Origin: Lichenicola sp965198575
GTDB taxonomy: Bacteria; Pseudomonadota; Alphaproteobacteria; Acetobacterales; Acetobacteraceae
Assembly (NCBI RefSeq): GCF_965198575.1
Contig: NZ_OZ240671.1
Coordinates: 2,790,001-2,854,000 of the forward strand
Length of the DNA stretch: 64,000 bases
Reading direction: 5' to 3'
Shown here: positions 17,090 to 26,605 of the stretch, in pieces
Numbering within the stretch: position 1 is the first letter of the stretch
Layout of the letters: every line of letters starts with the position of its first letter
Notes under the pieces: generated by a model
Told to the model about the DNA's origin: nothing
The model's database searches: none
Seen by the model: only the letters and a program-made list of their open reading frames with translations
Position numbers and translations under genes: made by a program

Positions 17090-17308
17090 ATGGCTCACAC
17101 AACCACCTTCGTCGGCACCGGCACGCAGACCAACCTCCCGGCGATCATCCAGCAGTTGGTCGGGCGCGTCCGGGCCCACGCCGAGACCCGTCGCCAGCAG
17201 GCCCAGCTGCGCTGCGAGCTGAGCCAGTATTCGAACCGCGAGCTCGCCGACATGGGCCTGAGCCGCGCGGACATCGACGGGATCGTCGCCGGCTCACGCA
17301 TCGGCTGA
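17090..17308 (+). CDS. DUF1127 domain small protein
   Basis: 72-residue basic protein. The C-terminal half is a DUF1127 (YjiS-like) motif: ELSQYSNRELADMGLSRADIDGIVAGSR. The first 40 residues are variable with an arginine-rich helix (VGRVRAHAETRRQQAQLRCEL). Small DUF1127 proteins in alphaproteobacteria have been linked to phosphate and carbon metabolism through RNA interactions, but no role can be given for this one. The start has AGGAG 9 nt upstream and a promoter candidate just before. It is a single-gene unit. Confidence 0.92.
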   Translation: MAHTTTFVGTGTQTNLPAIIQQLVGRVRAHAETRRQQAQLRCELSQYSNRELADMGLSRADIDGIVAGSRIG

Positions 17309-17326
17309 TCCCGCCGCGGGATTGCC

Positions 17327-18070
17327 TCAGCCAGCCGGCCTCGGCATCGCCCGCGCCTGCTGCACCAGCTGCAGCACCAGTGGCGTCATGCGGCGCACGA
17401 TGATCGCGACCCCAGCCGGGGCCGGGTGCATCCCGTCCGCCTGGTTCAGGGCACGGTCGCCTGCAACGCCCTGCAGGAAGAACGGGTCGTAGATCAGTCC
17501 CGGCCGCCTCGACAGCCGGTCGAACACGCTGCGAAATGCCTGGCCATACTGCTGGCCGAGATTAGGCGGGGCATACATCCCGCTGAACAGCACCGGGATG
17601 TGCAGCGCCGCGAGCCGATCCAGGATGGCGGCGAGATTGTGCTCCATCTGCCCGGGATCCAGGCCGCGCAGCCCGTCATTGGCGCCGAGTTCGACGATCG
17701 CCGCGTCCGGATGATCGCCCAAGGCCCAGTCGAGGCGCGCCAGGCCGCCGGCAGTCGTGTCGCCGGACACACCGGCATCCAGCACCACGGCGTGCGCGTC
17801 GGCTTGGTCCAGGGCAGCCTGCAGGCGGCTCACGAAGCCCTGATCGTGCGGCAGTCCGAACCCGGCAGTCAGGGAATCGCCGAGTGCGAGGATGCGGATC
17901 GTGCGCGTCGACTGGCCGCTATCCTGGAGCATGTCGACGCCCTTGGATTGGGTTGATGGTATTGCGGCACCCGTCCCGGCATGGTCGGACACCGGCTGCG
18001 CGACACCTGGCAGGATCATCCCGCACAGGAACGTCATGGCCAGCAGCGGCTTGATCAGCAGCCGGCGCAC
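17327..18070 (-). CDS. tesA: TesA-like GDSL arylesterase/lysophospholipase
   Basis: Periplasmic SGNH hydrolase of about 247 residues. The catalytic Ser lies in the GDS motif LALGDSLTAGFG. The oxyanion-hole Gly is in SGDTTAGG, the Asn is in GANDGLRG, and the catalytic Asp-His pair is in DGMHPAPAG. A GTG at 18070 is used because it gives a normal signal peptide (VRRLLIKPLLAMTFLCGMILPGVAQ). An ATG at 18121 would add 17 residues and overlap the ABC gene's start codon in a CATG. The gene is divergent from the ybbA-ybbP-like pair, the arrangement found in many proteobacteria. Confidence 0.9.
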   Translation of the reverse strand: MRRLLIKPLLAMTFLCGMILPGVAQPVSDHAGTGAAIPSTQSKGVDMLQDSGQSTRTIRILALGDSLTAGFGLPHDQGFVSRLQAALDQADAHAVVLDAGVSGDTTAGGLARLDWALGDHPDAAIVELGANDGLRGLDPGQMEHNLAAILDRLAALHIPVLFSGMYAPPNLGQQYGQAFRSVFDRLSRRPGLIYDPFFLQGVAGDRALNQADGMHPAPAGVAIIVRRMTPLVLQLVQQARAMPRPAG

Positions 18071-18119
18071 GTGCTCCGGACCCTTGGTGCACCGCAGCGC
18101 GCGGCCATATGGAGCCTTC

Positions 18120-18920
18120 ATGGATGGACAGATGCCTTTGCGCGATCAGCCGGCGCTGGTCGAGGCCCGCGACCTCTGGCTGACCGTGCCCGCGCGGCCG
18201 GTCGCGGTCAATTCGAGGCAACGGTGGTGGCGCCGGCGGCAGGCGTTGGATGCGGAGGCCGTCGCGTCGCTCGATATCGTGCGCGGCATGTCGCTGGCGG
18301 TGGCGGCGGGTGAGTCTGTGGGCATCGTCGGGCCGTCCGGCTCGGGCAAGACCAGCCTGCTGATGCTGCTGGCCGGGCTCGAACGCCCGACCCGCGGCCA
18401 GGTGCTGGTCGACGGCATCGATCTCGCGTCGCTGGACGAGGACCAGCGGGCCCGGTTTCGCGGCCGCCGGATCGGGATCGTGTTCCAGTCCTTCCATCTG
18501 ATCCCGACCATGACGGCACTCGAGAACGTCGCCGTCCCGCTGGAGCTGGCCGGCAGCGCCGATGCGTTCAGCACGGCCGAGGCGGCTTTGCGCCAGGTCG
18601 GGCTCGGGCACCGGCTCGGGCATCTGCCGGGCCAGCTCTCCGGCGGCGAGCAGCAACGGGTGGCGCTCGCACGCGCGTTTGCCCCGCGCCCGGCCCTGCT
18701 GTTGGCCGACGAGCCCACCGGCAACCTCGATGTCCGCACCGGCGAGACGGTCCAGGAGCTGCTGTTCGAGATGCAGCGCCAGCAGGGCACGGCACTCCTG
18801 CTGATCACCCACGACCCGCTGCTGGCGTCGCGGTGCGATCGGCGGCTTGCGGTTTCGGACGGCCGGCTGCTGGCGCCTGACCTCCCTCACGACATGGTCC
18901 AGGATCGGGCCGTCTCGTGA
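18120..18920 (+). CDS. ABC transporter ATP-binding protein, YbbA-like
   Basis: 266-residue ATPase of the MacB/LolD-type subfamily. Walker A is GPSGSGKTS at residues 71-78, Q-loop in VFQSFHLIPTMTALENV, signature LSGGEQQRVALARA, Walker B LLLADEPTGNLD, and the H-loop is in LLITHDP. Between the first strand and the ATPase core there is an unusual arginine-rich insertion, SRQRWWRRRQALDAEA (residues 32-47). The ATG at 18120 follows GGAG. Its stop overlaps the permease start as GTGA. Together with tesA it matches the tesA-ybbA-ybbP neighbourhood, whose substrate is not known but may be a lipid or lipoprotein. Confidence 0.92.
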   Translation: MDGQMPLRDQPALVEARDLWLTVPARPVAVNSRQRWWRRRQALDAEAVASLDIVRGMSLAVAAGESVGIVGPSGSGKTSLLMLLAGLERPTRGQVLVDGIDLASLDEDQRARFRGRRIGIVFQSFHLIPTMTALENVAVPLELAGSADAFSTAEAALRQVGLGHRLGHLPGQLSGGEQQRVALARAFAPRPALLLADEPTGNLDVRTGETVQELLFEMQRQQGTALLLITHDPLLASRCDRRLAVSDGRLLAPDLPHDMVQDRAVS

Positions 18921-21511
18921 GCTTCACGTTGCGGACGGCCCTGCGGCTGGCGTTGCGCGACTGGCGTGGCGGTCCCGGGATGCTCCGCGGCATGGGGATC
19001 GTGCTGCTCTGCCTGACGCTGGGTGTGGCAGCGATCGGTACCATCGGCGGCCTGCGCGATGCGATCCAGTCCGGAGTGGCCGAGCAGCGACGCGCGATCC
19101 TGGGTGGCGACCTGGCGATCGAGAGCAGCGACCCGCTGCCTGACACGCTCGCCGCCTTCCTGGCTGCACAGGGTGCGAGAACCTCGACCGTGATCCGCAT
19201 GCGGTCGATGGTGTACGGGCCTGCCGGCCGGCGCATGCTGGTCGAGCTGTATGCCGTCGATGCGGCCTATCCATTGGTCGGGCTGGTGACGCTCGCACAC
19301 GCGGCCGACCCACAACCGAGCCTGGTTGCAGGACTCGGGCGGCAGGGTGGCCGGCCGGGCCTGCTCGCCGAAGCGCTCGTGCATGATCGCCTCGGTGCTG
19401 CAGCCGGAACCGCCGTTCGGGTCGGCGACGAGGCATTCCGGCTTGGGCCGATCCTCGAGCGCATGCCGGACGCGGCGGGCTCGGCCACGTTGGCACCGAC
19501 TGTGCTGATCGCCCGCGCGGCACTCGACGAGGCCGGCCTGCTGCGACCTGGCGCGCTGTACACGTCGTCGCTTCGGGTCGTGCTGCCGGATATCCGGACG
19601 GACGAGACCGCGGCCGCCCGTCTGGTCCGCGCCCGCGCGCTGGCCCAGCGCGTTGCCGCCCGGTTTCCGGGAGAGGCCTGGCACATCCGCGACATCAATG
19701 ACGCCGCGCCGGCACTGACCCGCGTGGTCGACCAGGTTGCGTTGTTCATGACGCTGATCGCGCTGGCGGCCTTGCTGCTGGGTGGCATGGGGGTGGCAGC
19801 CGGGGTCTCGAGCTGGCTTGGCAGCCGCACCGCGACGATTGCCGTGCTGCGCTCGCTGGGTGCACCGCCGGCACTCGCGGTGTCGGTATTCGGGATCCAG
19901 GTCGCTGGCTTGTGCGCTGCCGGGATCCTGCTCGGCGCGGTGATCGGGCTGGCGCTGCCGCCGCTCGCCGTCCGGATACTGGCGGATCTGCTGCCGGTGG
20001 CGCCGAAGGGCGGGCTGCAATGGGCGCCGGTCGGGCTGGCGTCGGTGTTCGGGATCGTCGTGGCGACGCTGTTCACGCTAGCCCCGATGGCGCGTGCGAT
20101 GTTGGTGCCGCCGGCGGTGCTGTTCCGCGGGCCAGCCGGGCAGGCCGTTCATGGCCGACGCCTCGGCACGGTCCTTGGATCGATCGGGCTTTCCGGGCTG
20201 TTGGTGCTGCTCGCGGTGCTGACCTCGCCGAACCGGTGGCTGGCGCTCGGCTTCTGCGTCGTGTCGGCGCTCGTGCTGTTGGGCTTCCGGTTGTCCGGGT
20301 GGATGCTGACCAGGCTTGCGCAGTTGCTGCCCCGGCCGGCGCCGCGACCGGGGGTAGGGCGCGTCGCCATCCGGCTGGGTCTGGCGGCACTCGGTCGTCC
20401 AGCAGCACCGGCCTCGCGACTGCTGCTGGCACTGGGTGCGGGGCTCACCGTGCTGGCGACGGTGGCACTGGCCGAGGGCGATCTGCGTGCGGCGGTGCTC
20501 GGCCAGCTGCCGAAACATGCCCCGTCGTTCTATTTCATCGACCTGCAGCCGGACGAAATCGGGCGCTTCGGTGCGCTGCTGCACGGTTTGCCGTCTGTCG
20601 GCGAGGTGCGCGAACTGCCGAGCCTGCGGACTCGGGTGGTGGCGGTGGACGGCGTGCCGGCGGAGCAGGTGCAGGCGAGCGCCGGGACGCGCTGGGCACT
20701 GCGCGGCGATCACGGCCTGACCATCGCCGGACCGCCACCGCCGGACACTCACGTCATTGCAGGCCACTGGTGGCCTGCGGATTATTCCGGGCCGCCGCTG
20801 CTTTCGTTCGATGCAGGCCTGGCCAAGGGGTGGGGGGTGCATGTCGGCTCGATCGTGCGGCTGAACGTGCTCGGCCGCGACATCGATCTGAGGGTCGCGA
20901 GCCTGCGCGAGATCGCCTGGCAATCGTTGCAGCTGAACTTCGCGTTCATGGCGTCGCCTGGGGTCTTGTCGGCCGCGCCGCATACGGTAATCGCCACCGT
21001 CGCCACCAGCGGCCGCGCCAGTGACGACGCCGCGGTGCTGGCAGCGGTGACTGATGCCCTGCCCAACGTCACCGGAATCCGCGTCGCCGATATCCTGGCG
21101 CAGCTGGGCGGATTGGTGCGCAAGCTTGCGGTGGCGCTGGCCGCGATCGGTGCCGTGGCGCTTCTATCCGGCGGTCTGGTGCTGGCGGCGACCCTGGCTG
21201 CGGCGCAACGCCAGCGCATCGCAGAGGCCGCGATCCTCCGCGTGCTCGGTGCCACCGGCGCACAGCTTCGCGCCGCATGGCTGGTCGAATTCGCTATCCT
21301 CGGTGGAATTGCCGGCAGCCTTGCAGCGGCGATCGGCGCCGGACTGAGCTGGCTGCTGATGCGCCTGGTCCTGCGGGCTCCGTGGGCATTTCTCACGGGC
21401 ACGGTGGCGGCGGTGATCCTTGCGGCAATCGCCTTGATGTTGGCAGCCGGTTTCCTGGCAACCCGGCGCGGCCTCGCCGCCAGCCCGGCGGTGCTGCTGC
21501 GCCAGGACTAG
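18917..21511 (+). CDS. FtsX-like ABC permease, YbbP family
   Basis: 864-residue permease that starts with GTG overlapping the ATPase stop. It has one N-terminal membrane helix (residues 25-45), a large periplasmic domain, three FtsX-type helices around 270-400 with SLGAPPALAVSVFGIQ, further helices to about 520, a second periplasmic domain with FYFIDLQPDEIGRF, and a second FtsX core near the C terminus with the typical ILRVLGATGAQLRAAWLVEF. The two-core layout and length are those of YbbP. Such transporters usually extract lipids or lipoproteins by mechanotransmission, and the cargo here is unknown. The stop shares a CTAG with the convergent flgH stop. Confidence 0.92.
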   Translation: MSFTLRTALRLALRDWRGGPGMLRGMGIVLLCLTLGVAAIGTIGGLRDAIQSGVAEQRRAILGGDLAIESSDPLPDTLAAFLAAQGARTSTVIRMRSMVYGPAGRRMLVELYAVDAAYPLVGLVTLAHAADPQPSLVAGLGRQGGRPGLLAEALVHDRLGAAAGTAVRVGDEAFRLGPILERMPDAAGSATLAPTVLIARAALDEAGLLRPGALYTSSLRVVLPDIRTDETAAARLVRARALAQRVAARFPGEAWHIRDINDAAPALTRVVDQVALFMTLIALAALLLGGMGVAAGVSSWLGSRTATIAVLRSLGAPPALAVSVFGIQVAGLCAAGILLGAVIGLALPPLAVRILADLLPVAPKGGLQWAPVGLASVFGIVVATLFTLAPMARAMLVPPAVLFRGPAGQAVHGRRLGTVLGSIGLSGLLVLLAVLTSPNRWLALGFCVVSALVLLGFRLSGWMLTRLAQLLPRPAPRPGVGRVAIRLGLAALGRPAAPASRLLLALGAGLTVLATVALAEGDLRAAVLGQLPKHAPSFYFIDLQPDEIGRFGALLHGLPSVGEVRELPSLRTRVVAVDGVPAEQVQASAGTRWALRGDHGLTIAGPPPPDTHVIAGHWWPADYSGPPLLSFDAGLAKGWGVHVGSIVRLNVLGRDIDLRVASLREIAWQSLQLNFAFMASPGVLSAAPHTVIATVATSGRASDDAAVLAAVTDALPNVTGIRVADILAQLGGLVRKLAVALAAIGAVALLSGGLVLAATLAAAQRQRIAEAAILRVLGATGAQLRAAWLVEFAILGGIAGSLAAAIGAGLSWLLMRLVLRAPWAFLTGTVAAVILAAIALMLAAGFLATRRGLAASPAVLLRQD

Positions 21512-22254
21512 AACGGCAGCAACACGTCGAGCAACTGCTGTCCATAACGCGGCGTCTGCAGGTCGGTCAGCTGACCGTTGCCGCCATAAGAGATCCGAGC
21601 TTCCGCCATCCGATCGTGGGTCACGGTGTTGTCGGCGGTGATGTCCTGCGGGCGGACGATGCCGCTTACCTGGAGTATTCGAAGCTCGCTGTTCACGCGC
21701 ACCTCCTGACGCGCGCTCACCACGAAGTTGCCGTTCGGCAGCACCTGGGTGATGGTCCCGGCGAGGCGGAGCGTGACCGTCTCGTTGCGCTTGATCTGTC
21801 CCGTCGAGGCGTTGCTGTTGGCGCTGTTCGTCGAGAGCGAATTCGCCCCGAGTGCCGACTGGACCAGCTTCTGCTTGATGCCGAACAGGCTCGGGACACC
21901 CATGGCTTCGCTCCCGGTCCGGGACGTCGTGCTGTTGTCCTCGACGTCGGCAGCATCCGTGATGTCCACCAGCACTGTCAGCAGATCTCCGGTTTGGGCC
22001 GCCCGCTGGTCCTTGAAGAACGCCCGACTACCAGGACGCCACAGGCTGGCAAGATCCGCTGGCGCCTGTTCCAGAGGCGGCATCGGCATCGTCAGGGGGC
22101 GGTAGGTACGCGCGGCGGTCGGATCGGTGATCGGCGTCATGGTCGGCGGACGGCCGAGATCTGACAACCGCGACAACGCGCCGCAGCCTCCGAGCAGCCC
22201 CGCGAGCATGAAGGGCAGCAATGAGATCTGCGACCGGCGAGCTTGGTGAAACAT
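21508..22254 (-). CDS. flgH: Flagellar L-ring protein FlgH
   Basis: 248-residue outer-membrane lipoprotein of the L ring. The signal peptide ends in the lipobox LLGGC with Cys 24 as the lipidated residue. The family motifs SLWRPGSRAFFKDQRAAQTGDLLTVLVDI, the low-complexity SLSTNSANSNASTGQIKRNETVTLRLAG, NGNFVVSARQEVRVNSELRILQVSGIVRP and the end RYGQQLLDVLLPF are all present. It is the last gene of the leftward flgF-flgG-flgA-flgH run, and its start overlaps the flgA stop by one base. Presence of an L ring fits a Gram-negative flagellum. Confidence 0.97.
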   Translation of the reverse strand: MFHQARRSQISLLPFMLAGLLGGCGALSRLSDLGRPPTMTPITDPTAARTYRPLTMPMPPLEQAPADLASLWRPGSRAFFKDQRAAQTGDLLTVLVDITDAADVEDNSTTSRTGSEAMGVPSLFGIKQKLVQSALGANSLSTNSANSNASTGQIKRNETVTLRLAGTITQVLPNGNFVVSARQEVRVNSELRILQVSGIVRPQDITADNTVTHDRMAEARISYGGNGQLTDLQTPRYGQQLLDVLLPF

Positions 22255-23296
22255 CAGTTTCCGGCCTCCTGCGTGCCGCTCCAGGAGCGCTCATTTCCGG
22301 AGAGAGCCGCCGGAACTTGGGGCAGCGACTGCTGCTGTCTGTTGGCCTGCAGGGTCAGCGGAGCGGTCCCGACCTCGATCTGGATATCAACGCTATCCAT
22401 GATCTGACCGACGAGAATCGCCCGCGACATGGTGTTGACGACATGGATGCTATCGCCGGCGACACCTCCCTCGAGCGCTGTTCCGGCAGCGGTCAGCGCG
22501 AGGCCGCCAATTTCCAGCCGGAGTACGACTGGTCGACCCCTCTCGACCAACATGGGCCGGATCAACATGTCGCGCATCAGCGGCTCATTGTTCGCAAGCG
22601 GGTGCTTCAGCGCCATGCCGACAACGTCTGCGGGTGACGTCAGGGGCGTACCGTGAAGGCTCTCGATCGCCACGCGAAGGACCCGCACATCCAGCGTCGA
22701 CATCGTGGATCCGGCAGGCATCGCGTGTGCGAGTGCCAACACACTCACCTTCTGCTCCGTGCGCCCGACGACACGGAAGGTGACTGGCTCTGCATTCGGC
22801 GCCTCGAACAACAGAACCGCCGCAAAGCGGCCGGTCTGTGCGTCGTGATCGAGGGTCTGGAGTTCCGGCACTGCGGTCATTTCCACGGGCAACAACGGTG
22901 ATACGAATGCTGACAACGAAATATCCGCTTCAGGCGATAAACCATTCGCCAGAAGGGCCGGCCTCAGCACCCCCAGTATCTCGTCGCTTGTGACAGATCG
23001 CGCCTGTCGCTCGATCACCGACGACACGTAGCCGGCACCAGGCTGCCAATCGACTCCGAACTCGGAGGCAATCGCCGACAGTTGCATAGGGGGCACGACC
23101 ACCCTTTTTCCCGGGGCCGGTGATGGGCCGATTTCACAGTCCTGCCCGGGTGACAAGCCGGCGAACAAGTCAGAAAGCCTGACGTTCTCCCCATGGATCG
23201 CGACATGGCTGCGAAGGCTCGCTGCGTGCAGAATGGATGGGTGTATCGCCAGCCCCACGACGAGAAGTAGCGAACCGGCGTCGCGCTGGCTTTTCC

Positions 23297-23300
<4 letters not shown>
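22254..23300 (-). CDS. flgA: Flagellar P-ring assembly chaperone FlgA
   Basis: 348-residue periplasmic protein with a signal peptide (residues 1-26, ending ILHA). The C-terminal half is the SAF/ChapFlgA region: LAHAMPAGSTMSTLDVRVLRVAIESL, then PLMRDMLIRPMLVERGRPVVLRLEIGGLALTAAGTALEGGVAGDSIHVVNTMSRAILVGQI. The last 35 residues are a glutamine/serine-rich tail. The length is above that of the enteric protein because of an N-terminal domain often seen in alphaproteobacteria. Its start overlaps the flgG stop (ATGA). FlgI, which it serves, is not in the window. Confidence 0.95.
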
Positions 23301-24082
<782 letters not shown>

Positions 24083-24124
24083 ATCGCCCTCCCATCATGC
24101 TGAATGTAATCCGTCCTTGGGTCA

Positions 24125-24865
24125 TCAACTCTGCTGCTGGACAAGTTTGTCGATGGCGGATTGCTGACGTTGCCCCTCACTTTCGATGAATTGCGAGACG
24201 ATCTGGAACTCTTTCTCAGTCTGCATCATCCTGGTCAGCTCGTTGATCGGCTGGACATTGCTCGACTCAACGACACCTTGCGTAACCTTGGGCTGCACCG
24301 AAGGAGTCGTTCCGCCCGTCGTGCGATAGAGTTTACCGCCTTCCGGTACTAGCTGATTGATGTCGTCAGCGGTCACGACGCCAAGCCGACCAACGGGACC
24401 ATTTTGGGTGCTGATGGTGCCGTCACCCTTGATCTGGATGTTCGTGTCGGATGGCGAGAGCTGAATAGGGTTGCCAGCCGTATCGAGCAGGAGGTTCCCG
24501 GAAGCGTCTGCAATGCGCCCGTCGGCAAGCATTCCGAAGCGTCCGGACCGGGTCAATCTCGGTCCGGCGGCGGTCGAAACGGTAAAAAAGCCCGGACCGG
24601 TCAGGGCCAGATCCAGCGGATTGCCTGTCTGGCTGAGGCTGCCGTCTTTTTGATCGAGATATGTCGCGCGATCCTGAGTGTAGTCGAGTGTCGTTCCGCC
24701 GGGTGGCGCATCAACTCCGTGCTGCCGCGACAGATAGTCGCTGAACAGAACCCGCTGTGCCTTGTAGCCGTCCGTGTTCGCGTTGGCGATGTTGTTCGCG
24801 ATCACGTCCATGGCGCGCTGCTGTGCGTCCAGTCGAGACAGCGCGACGTAGGTCGTGTTTTCCAT
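24125..24865 (-). CDS. flgF: Flagellar proximal rod protein FlgF
   Basis: 246-residue proximal rod protein with VIANNIANANTDGYKAQRVLFSDYL near the start, a central FlgE/F/G segment (GFFTVSTAAGPRLTRSGRFGMLADGRI) and the C-terminal INELTRMMQTEKEFQIVSQFIESEGQRQQSAIDKLV. ATG 24865 gives the typical MENTTYVALSRL; a TTG two codons earlier is less likely. It is the first gene of the leftward operon. Two perfect CtrA-type boxes lie upstream in the intergenic region shared with fliL. Confidence 0.96.
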   Translation of the reverse strand: MENTTYVALSRLDAQQRAMDVIANNIANANTDGYKAQRVLFSDYLSRQHGVDAPPGGTTLDYTQDRATYLDQKDGSLSQTGNPLDLALTGPGFFTVSTAAGPRLTRSGRFGMLADGRIADASGNLLLDTAGNPIQLSPSDTNIQIKGDGTISTQNGPVGRLGVVTADDINQLVPEGGKLYRTTGGTTPSVQPKVTQGVVESSNVQPINELTRMMQTEKEFQIVSQFIESEGQRQQSAIDKLVQQQS

Positions 24866-24905
24866 CTTCAAGCCCCAAGAACACCGTCATCATCGGCGCA
24901 AATGG

Positions 24906-24920
24906 TTAACAGCGCTTTAA
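24906..24920. promoter_or_regulatory. CtrA box 1 (TTAA-N7-TTAA)
   Basis: TTAACAGCGCTTTAA matches the CtrA full-site consensus TTAA-N7-TTAA exactly. It is 41 nt upstream of the flgF start, so it is well placed for control of the leftward flgFGAH operon. It stands out because AT-rich words are rare in this DNA. Confidence 0.7.
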
Positions 24921-24960
24921 GGCGGCAACACCCTCGTGAACGTCGTCGTGATCACGGCGA

Positions 24961-24975
24961 TTAAGAGCCCCTTAA
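24961..24975. promoter_or_regulatory. CtrA box 2 (TTAA-N7-TTAA)
   Basis: TTAAGAGCCCCTTAA is a second exact TTAA-N7-TTAA match, 56 nt upstream of the fliL start and 40 nt from box 1. It is well placed for the rightward fliL operon, so one box per direction is the simplest reading. Confidence 0.7.
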
Positions 24976-25031
24976 TCAGTCGATGCGCATTGTGCCGAAG
25001 AACCAGGACGGTTCATGACGGGGGCAATGGT

Positions 25032-25511
25032 ATGAGCACGGAGGTAGCAGCGGCAGTTGACGAGAAGGTCCGCAAGGGCCGGAAGCCTGTCGTCATGATC
25101 GGTGCAGGACTGCTCCTGCTGGTGGTGATCGCTGGCGGAGTCTGGTTCAGCGGCGTGATCGGGCATTCTCATCACGGTAAAGGCGGGAGCTTTGCCGTCG
25201 TCGAGAAGCCGGTCTTTTTTGACCTCCCCGATATCGTGTCGAACCTGGACACAGGCGGTCACCGGGCGAGCTTCATCAAGCTGCACGCCAAGCTCGGGAT
25301 TGCCCACGCCATCGATGTGCCGGCCGTTCAGGCGGCCGTGCCTCAGATACTCGACATTTTCCAGACCTACCTGCGGAGCATGCGGCCAGAAGAGGTTCGC
25401 GGCGGCGAAGGGACCTTTCGGCTGCGGGAGGCGCTCATGAACAGGATCGACCTGGTGCTGGCTCCGATCCAGCTCACGGACATGCTGTTCACCGAAATGC
25501 TCGTCCAGTGA
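25032..25511 (+). CDS. fliL: Flagellar basal body protein FliL
   Basis: 159-residue inner-membrane protein that surrounds the stator and supports torque. After about 20 cytoplasmic residues it has a single membrane helix (VVMIGAGLLLLVVIAGGVWFSG). Its periplasmic domain contains VEKPVFFDLPDIVSNLDTGGHRASFIKLHAKLGI and ends LREALMNRIDLVLAPIQLTDMLFTEMLVQ, the FliL pattern. ATG 25032 is used since residues upstream (frame open from 24936) would read through a CtrA box and look non-coding. Its stop overlaps the fliM start as GTGA. Confidence 0.95.
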   Translation: MSTEVAAAVDEKVRKGRKPVVMIGAGLLLLVVIAGGVWFSGVIGHSHHGKGGSFAVVEKPVFFDLPDIVSNLDTGGHRASFIKLHAKLGIAHAIDVPAVQAAVPQILDIFQTYLRSMRPEEVRGGEGTFRLREALMNRIDLVLAPIQLTDMLFTEMLVQ

Positions 25512-26605
25512 GCGGCGTATCGGAAGACCCGTCCGACGAGGATCTGGCGGCAGCTTGGGGCGCGTCGATCGATGACACCGAGGAGGCTGCGGATGTTGTC
25601 GCGCAACCGGATGCGACACGGATTCTCAATCAGGCCGAAATCGATAGCCTGCTGGGATTTGATGCCGGCGGCAGTGATGACGTCGATACCAACGGCATGC
25701 AGCGGATCATCAGCTCGGGTCTCGTATCATACGAGCGCCTGCCGATGCTGGAGATCGTGTTCGACCGTCTGGTTCGTATCATGTCGACGAGCCTGCGCAA
25801 CTTTACCAATGACAACGTAGAGGTCTCTATCGATAACGTGGTCTCACTGCGCTTTGGCGATTACCTGGATTCCGTGCCGCTGCCGGCGATGTTCGCGGTG
25901 TTCAAGGCGGAGGAGTGGGAAAATTACGGGTTGATGGTCATCGATTCCGCGATGATCTACTCCATCGTCGACGTGCTACTCGGCGGCCGCAGAGGTACTG
26001 CGGCGATGCGGATCGAAGGCCGTCCCTACACGACAATCGAGCGAACTCTTGTCGAGCGACTGATAAGGGTCGTGCTCGCCGACCTGTCTTCCAGCTTCGA
26101 TCCGCTCTGTGCGATTACGTTCCGGTTCGAGCGCCTTGAAGTCAACCCGCGCTTTGCAGCGATTTCGCGTCTCTCCAATGCGGCGGTGCTCGCTCGGATG
26201 CACGTCGACATGGAGGATCGCGGCGGGCGCATGGACCTCGTGCTCCCATACGCGACCTTGGAACCCGTGCGCGAGCTCTTGTTGCAGCAGTTCATGGGCG
26301 AGAAGTTCGGCCGCGACGCCATCTGGGAAACCCATCTCGCGGAAGAATTGTGGAATACTGAAGTCGACCTCGACGTGGTGCTGGACGAGCAGCCGATGCG
26401 CCTCTCGGACATCATCGCGCTCAAGCCAGGCAGCCAATTCATCCTGCGGCAAGGTCGCGAGGCACCGGTCCAGCTCCGGTGCGGCCAGGTCATCCTGTTC
26501 GAAGGACGGATCGGGCGCCGCAAGAACCGGGTAGCGGTCCGGATCGAGCAGGTGGTCGGGCGTCTGCCGGGCGGGCCGGACGCTGGCCCGCGGAGGGGCT
26601 CATGA
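25508..26605 (+). CDS. fliM: Flagellar motor switch protein FliM
   Basis: 365-residue C-ring switch protein that binds CheY-P. The N terminus has an acidic leader and the CheY-binding-type ILNQAEIDSLLGF at about residues 38-50. The middle domain follows (LPMLEIVFDRLVRIMSTSLRNFTNDNVEVSIDNVVSLRFGDYLDSVPLPAMFAVFKAEEW with YSIVDVLLGGRRG). The C-terminal SpoA domain shows VVLDEQPMRLSDIIALKPGSQFIL. It starts with GTG overlapping fliL and ends overlapping the DUF6468 gene. FliN and FliG are not in the window. Confidence 0.97.
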   Translation: MSGVSEDPSDEDLAAAWGASIDDTEEAADVVAQPDATRILNQAEIDSLLGFDAGGSDDVDTNGMQRIISSGLVSYERLPMLEIVFDRLVRIMSTSLRNFTNDNVEVSIDNVVSLRFGDYLDSVPLPAMFAVFKAEEWENYGLMVIDSAMIYSIVDVLLGGRRGTAAMRIEGRPYTTIERTLVERLIRVVLADLSSSFDPLCAITFRFERLEVNPRFAAISRLSNAAVLARMHVDMEDRGGRMDLVLPYATLEPVRELLLQQFMGEKFGRDAIWETHLAEELWNTEVDLDVVLDEQPMRLSDIIALKPGSQFILRQGREAPVQLRCGQVILFEGRIGRRKNRVAVRIEQVVGRLPGGPDAGPRRGS

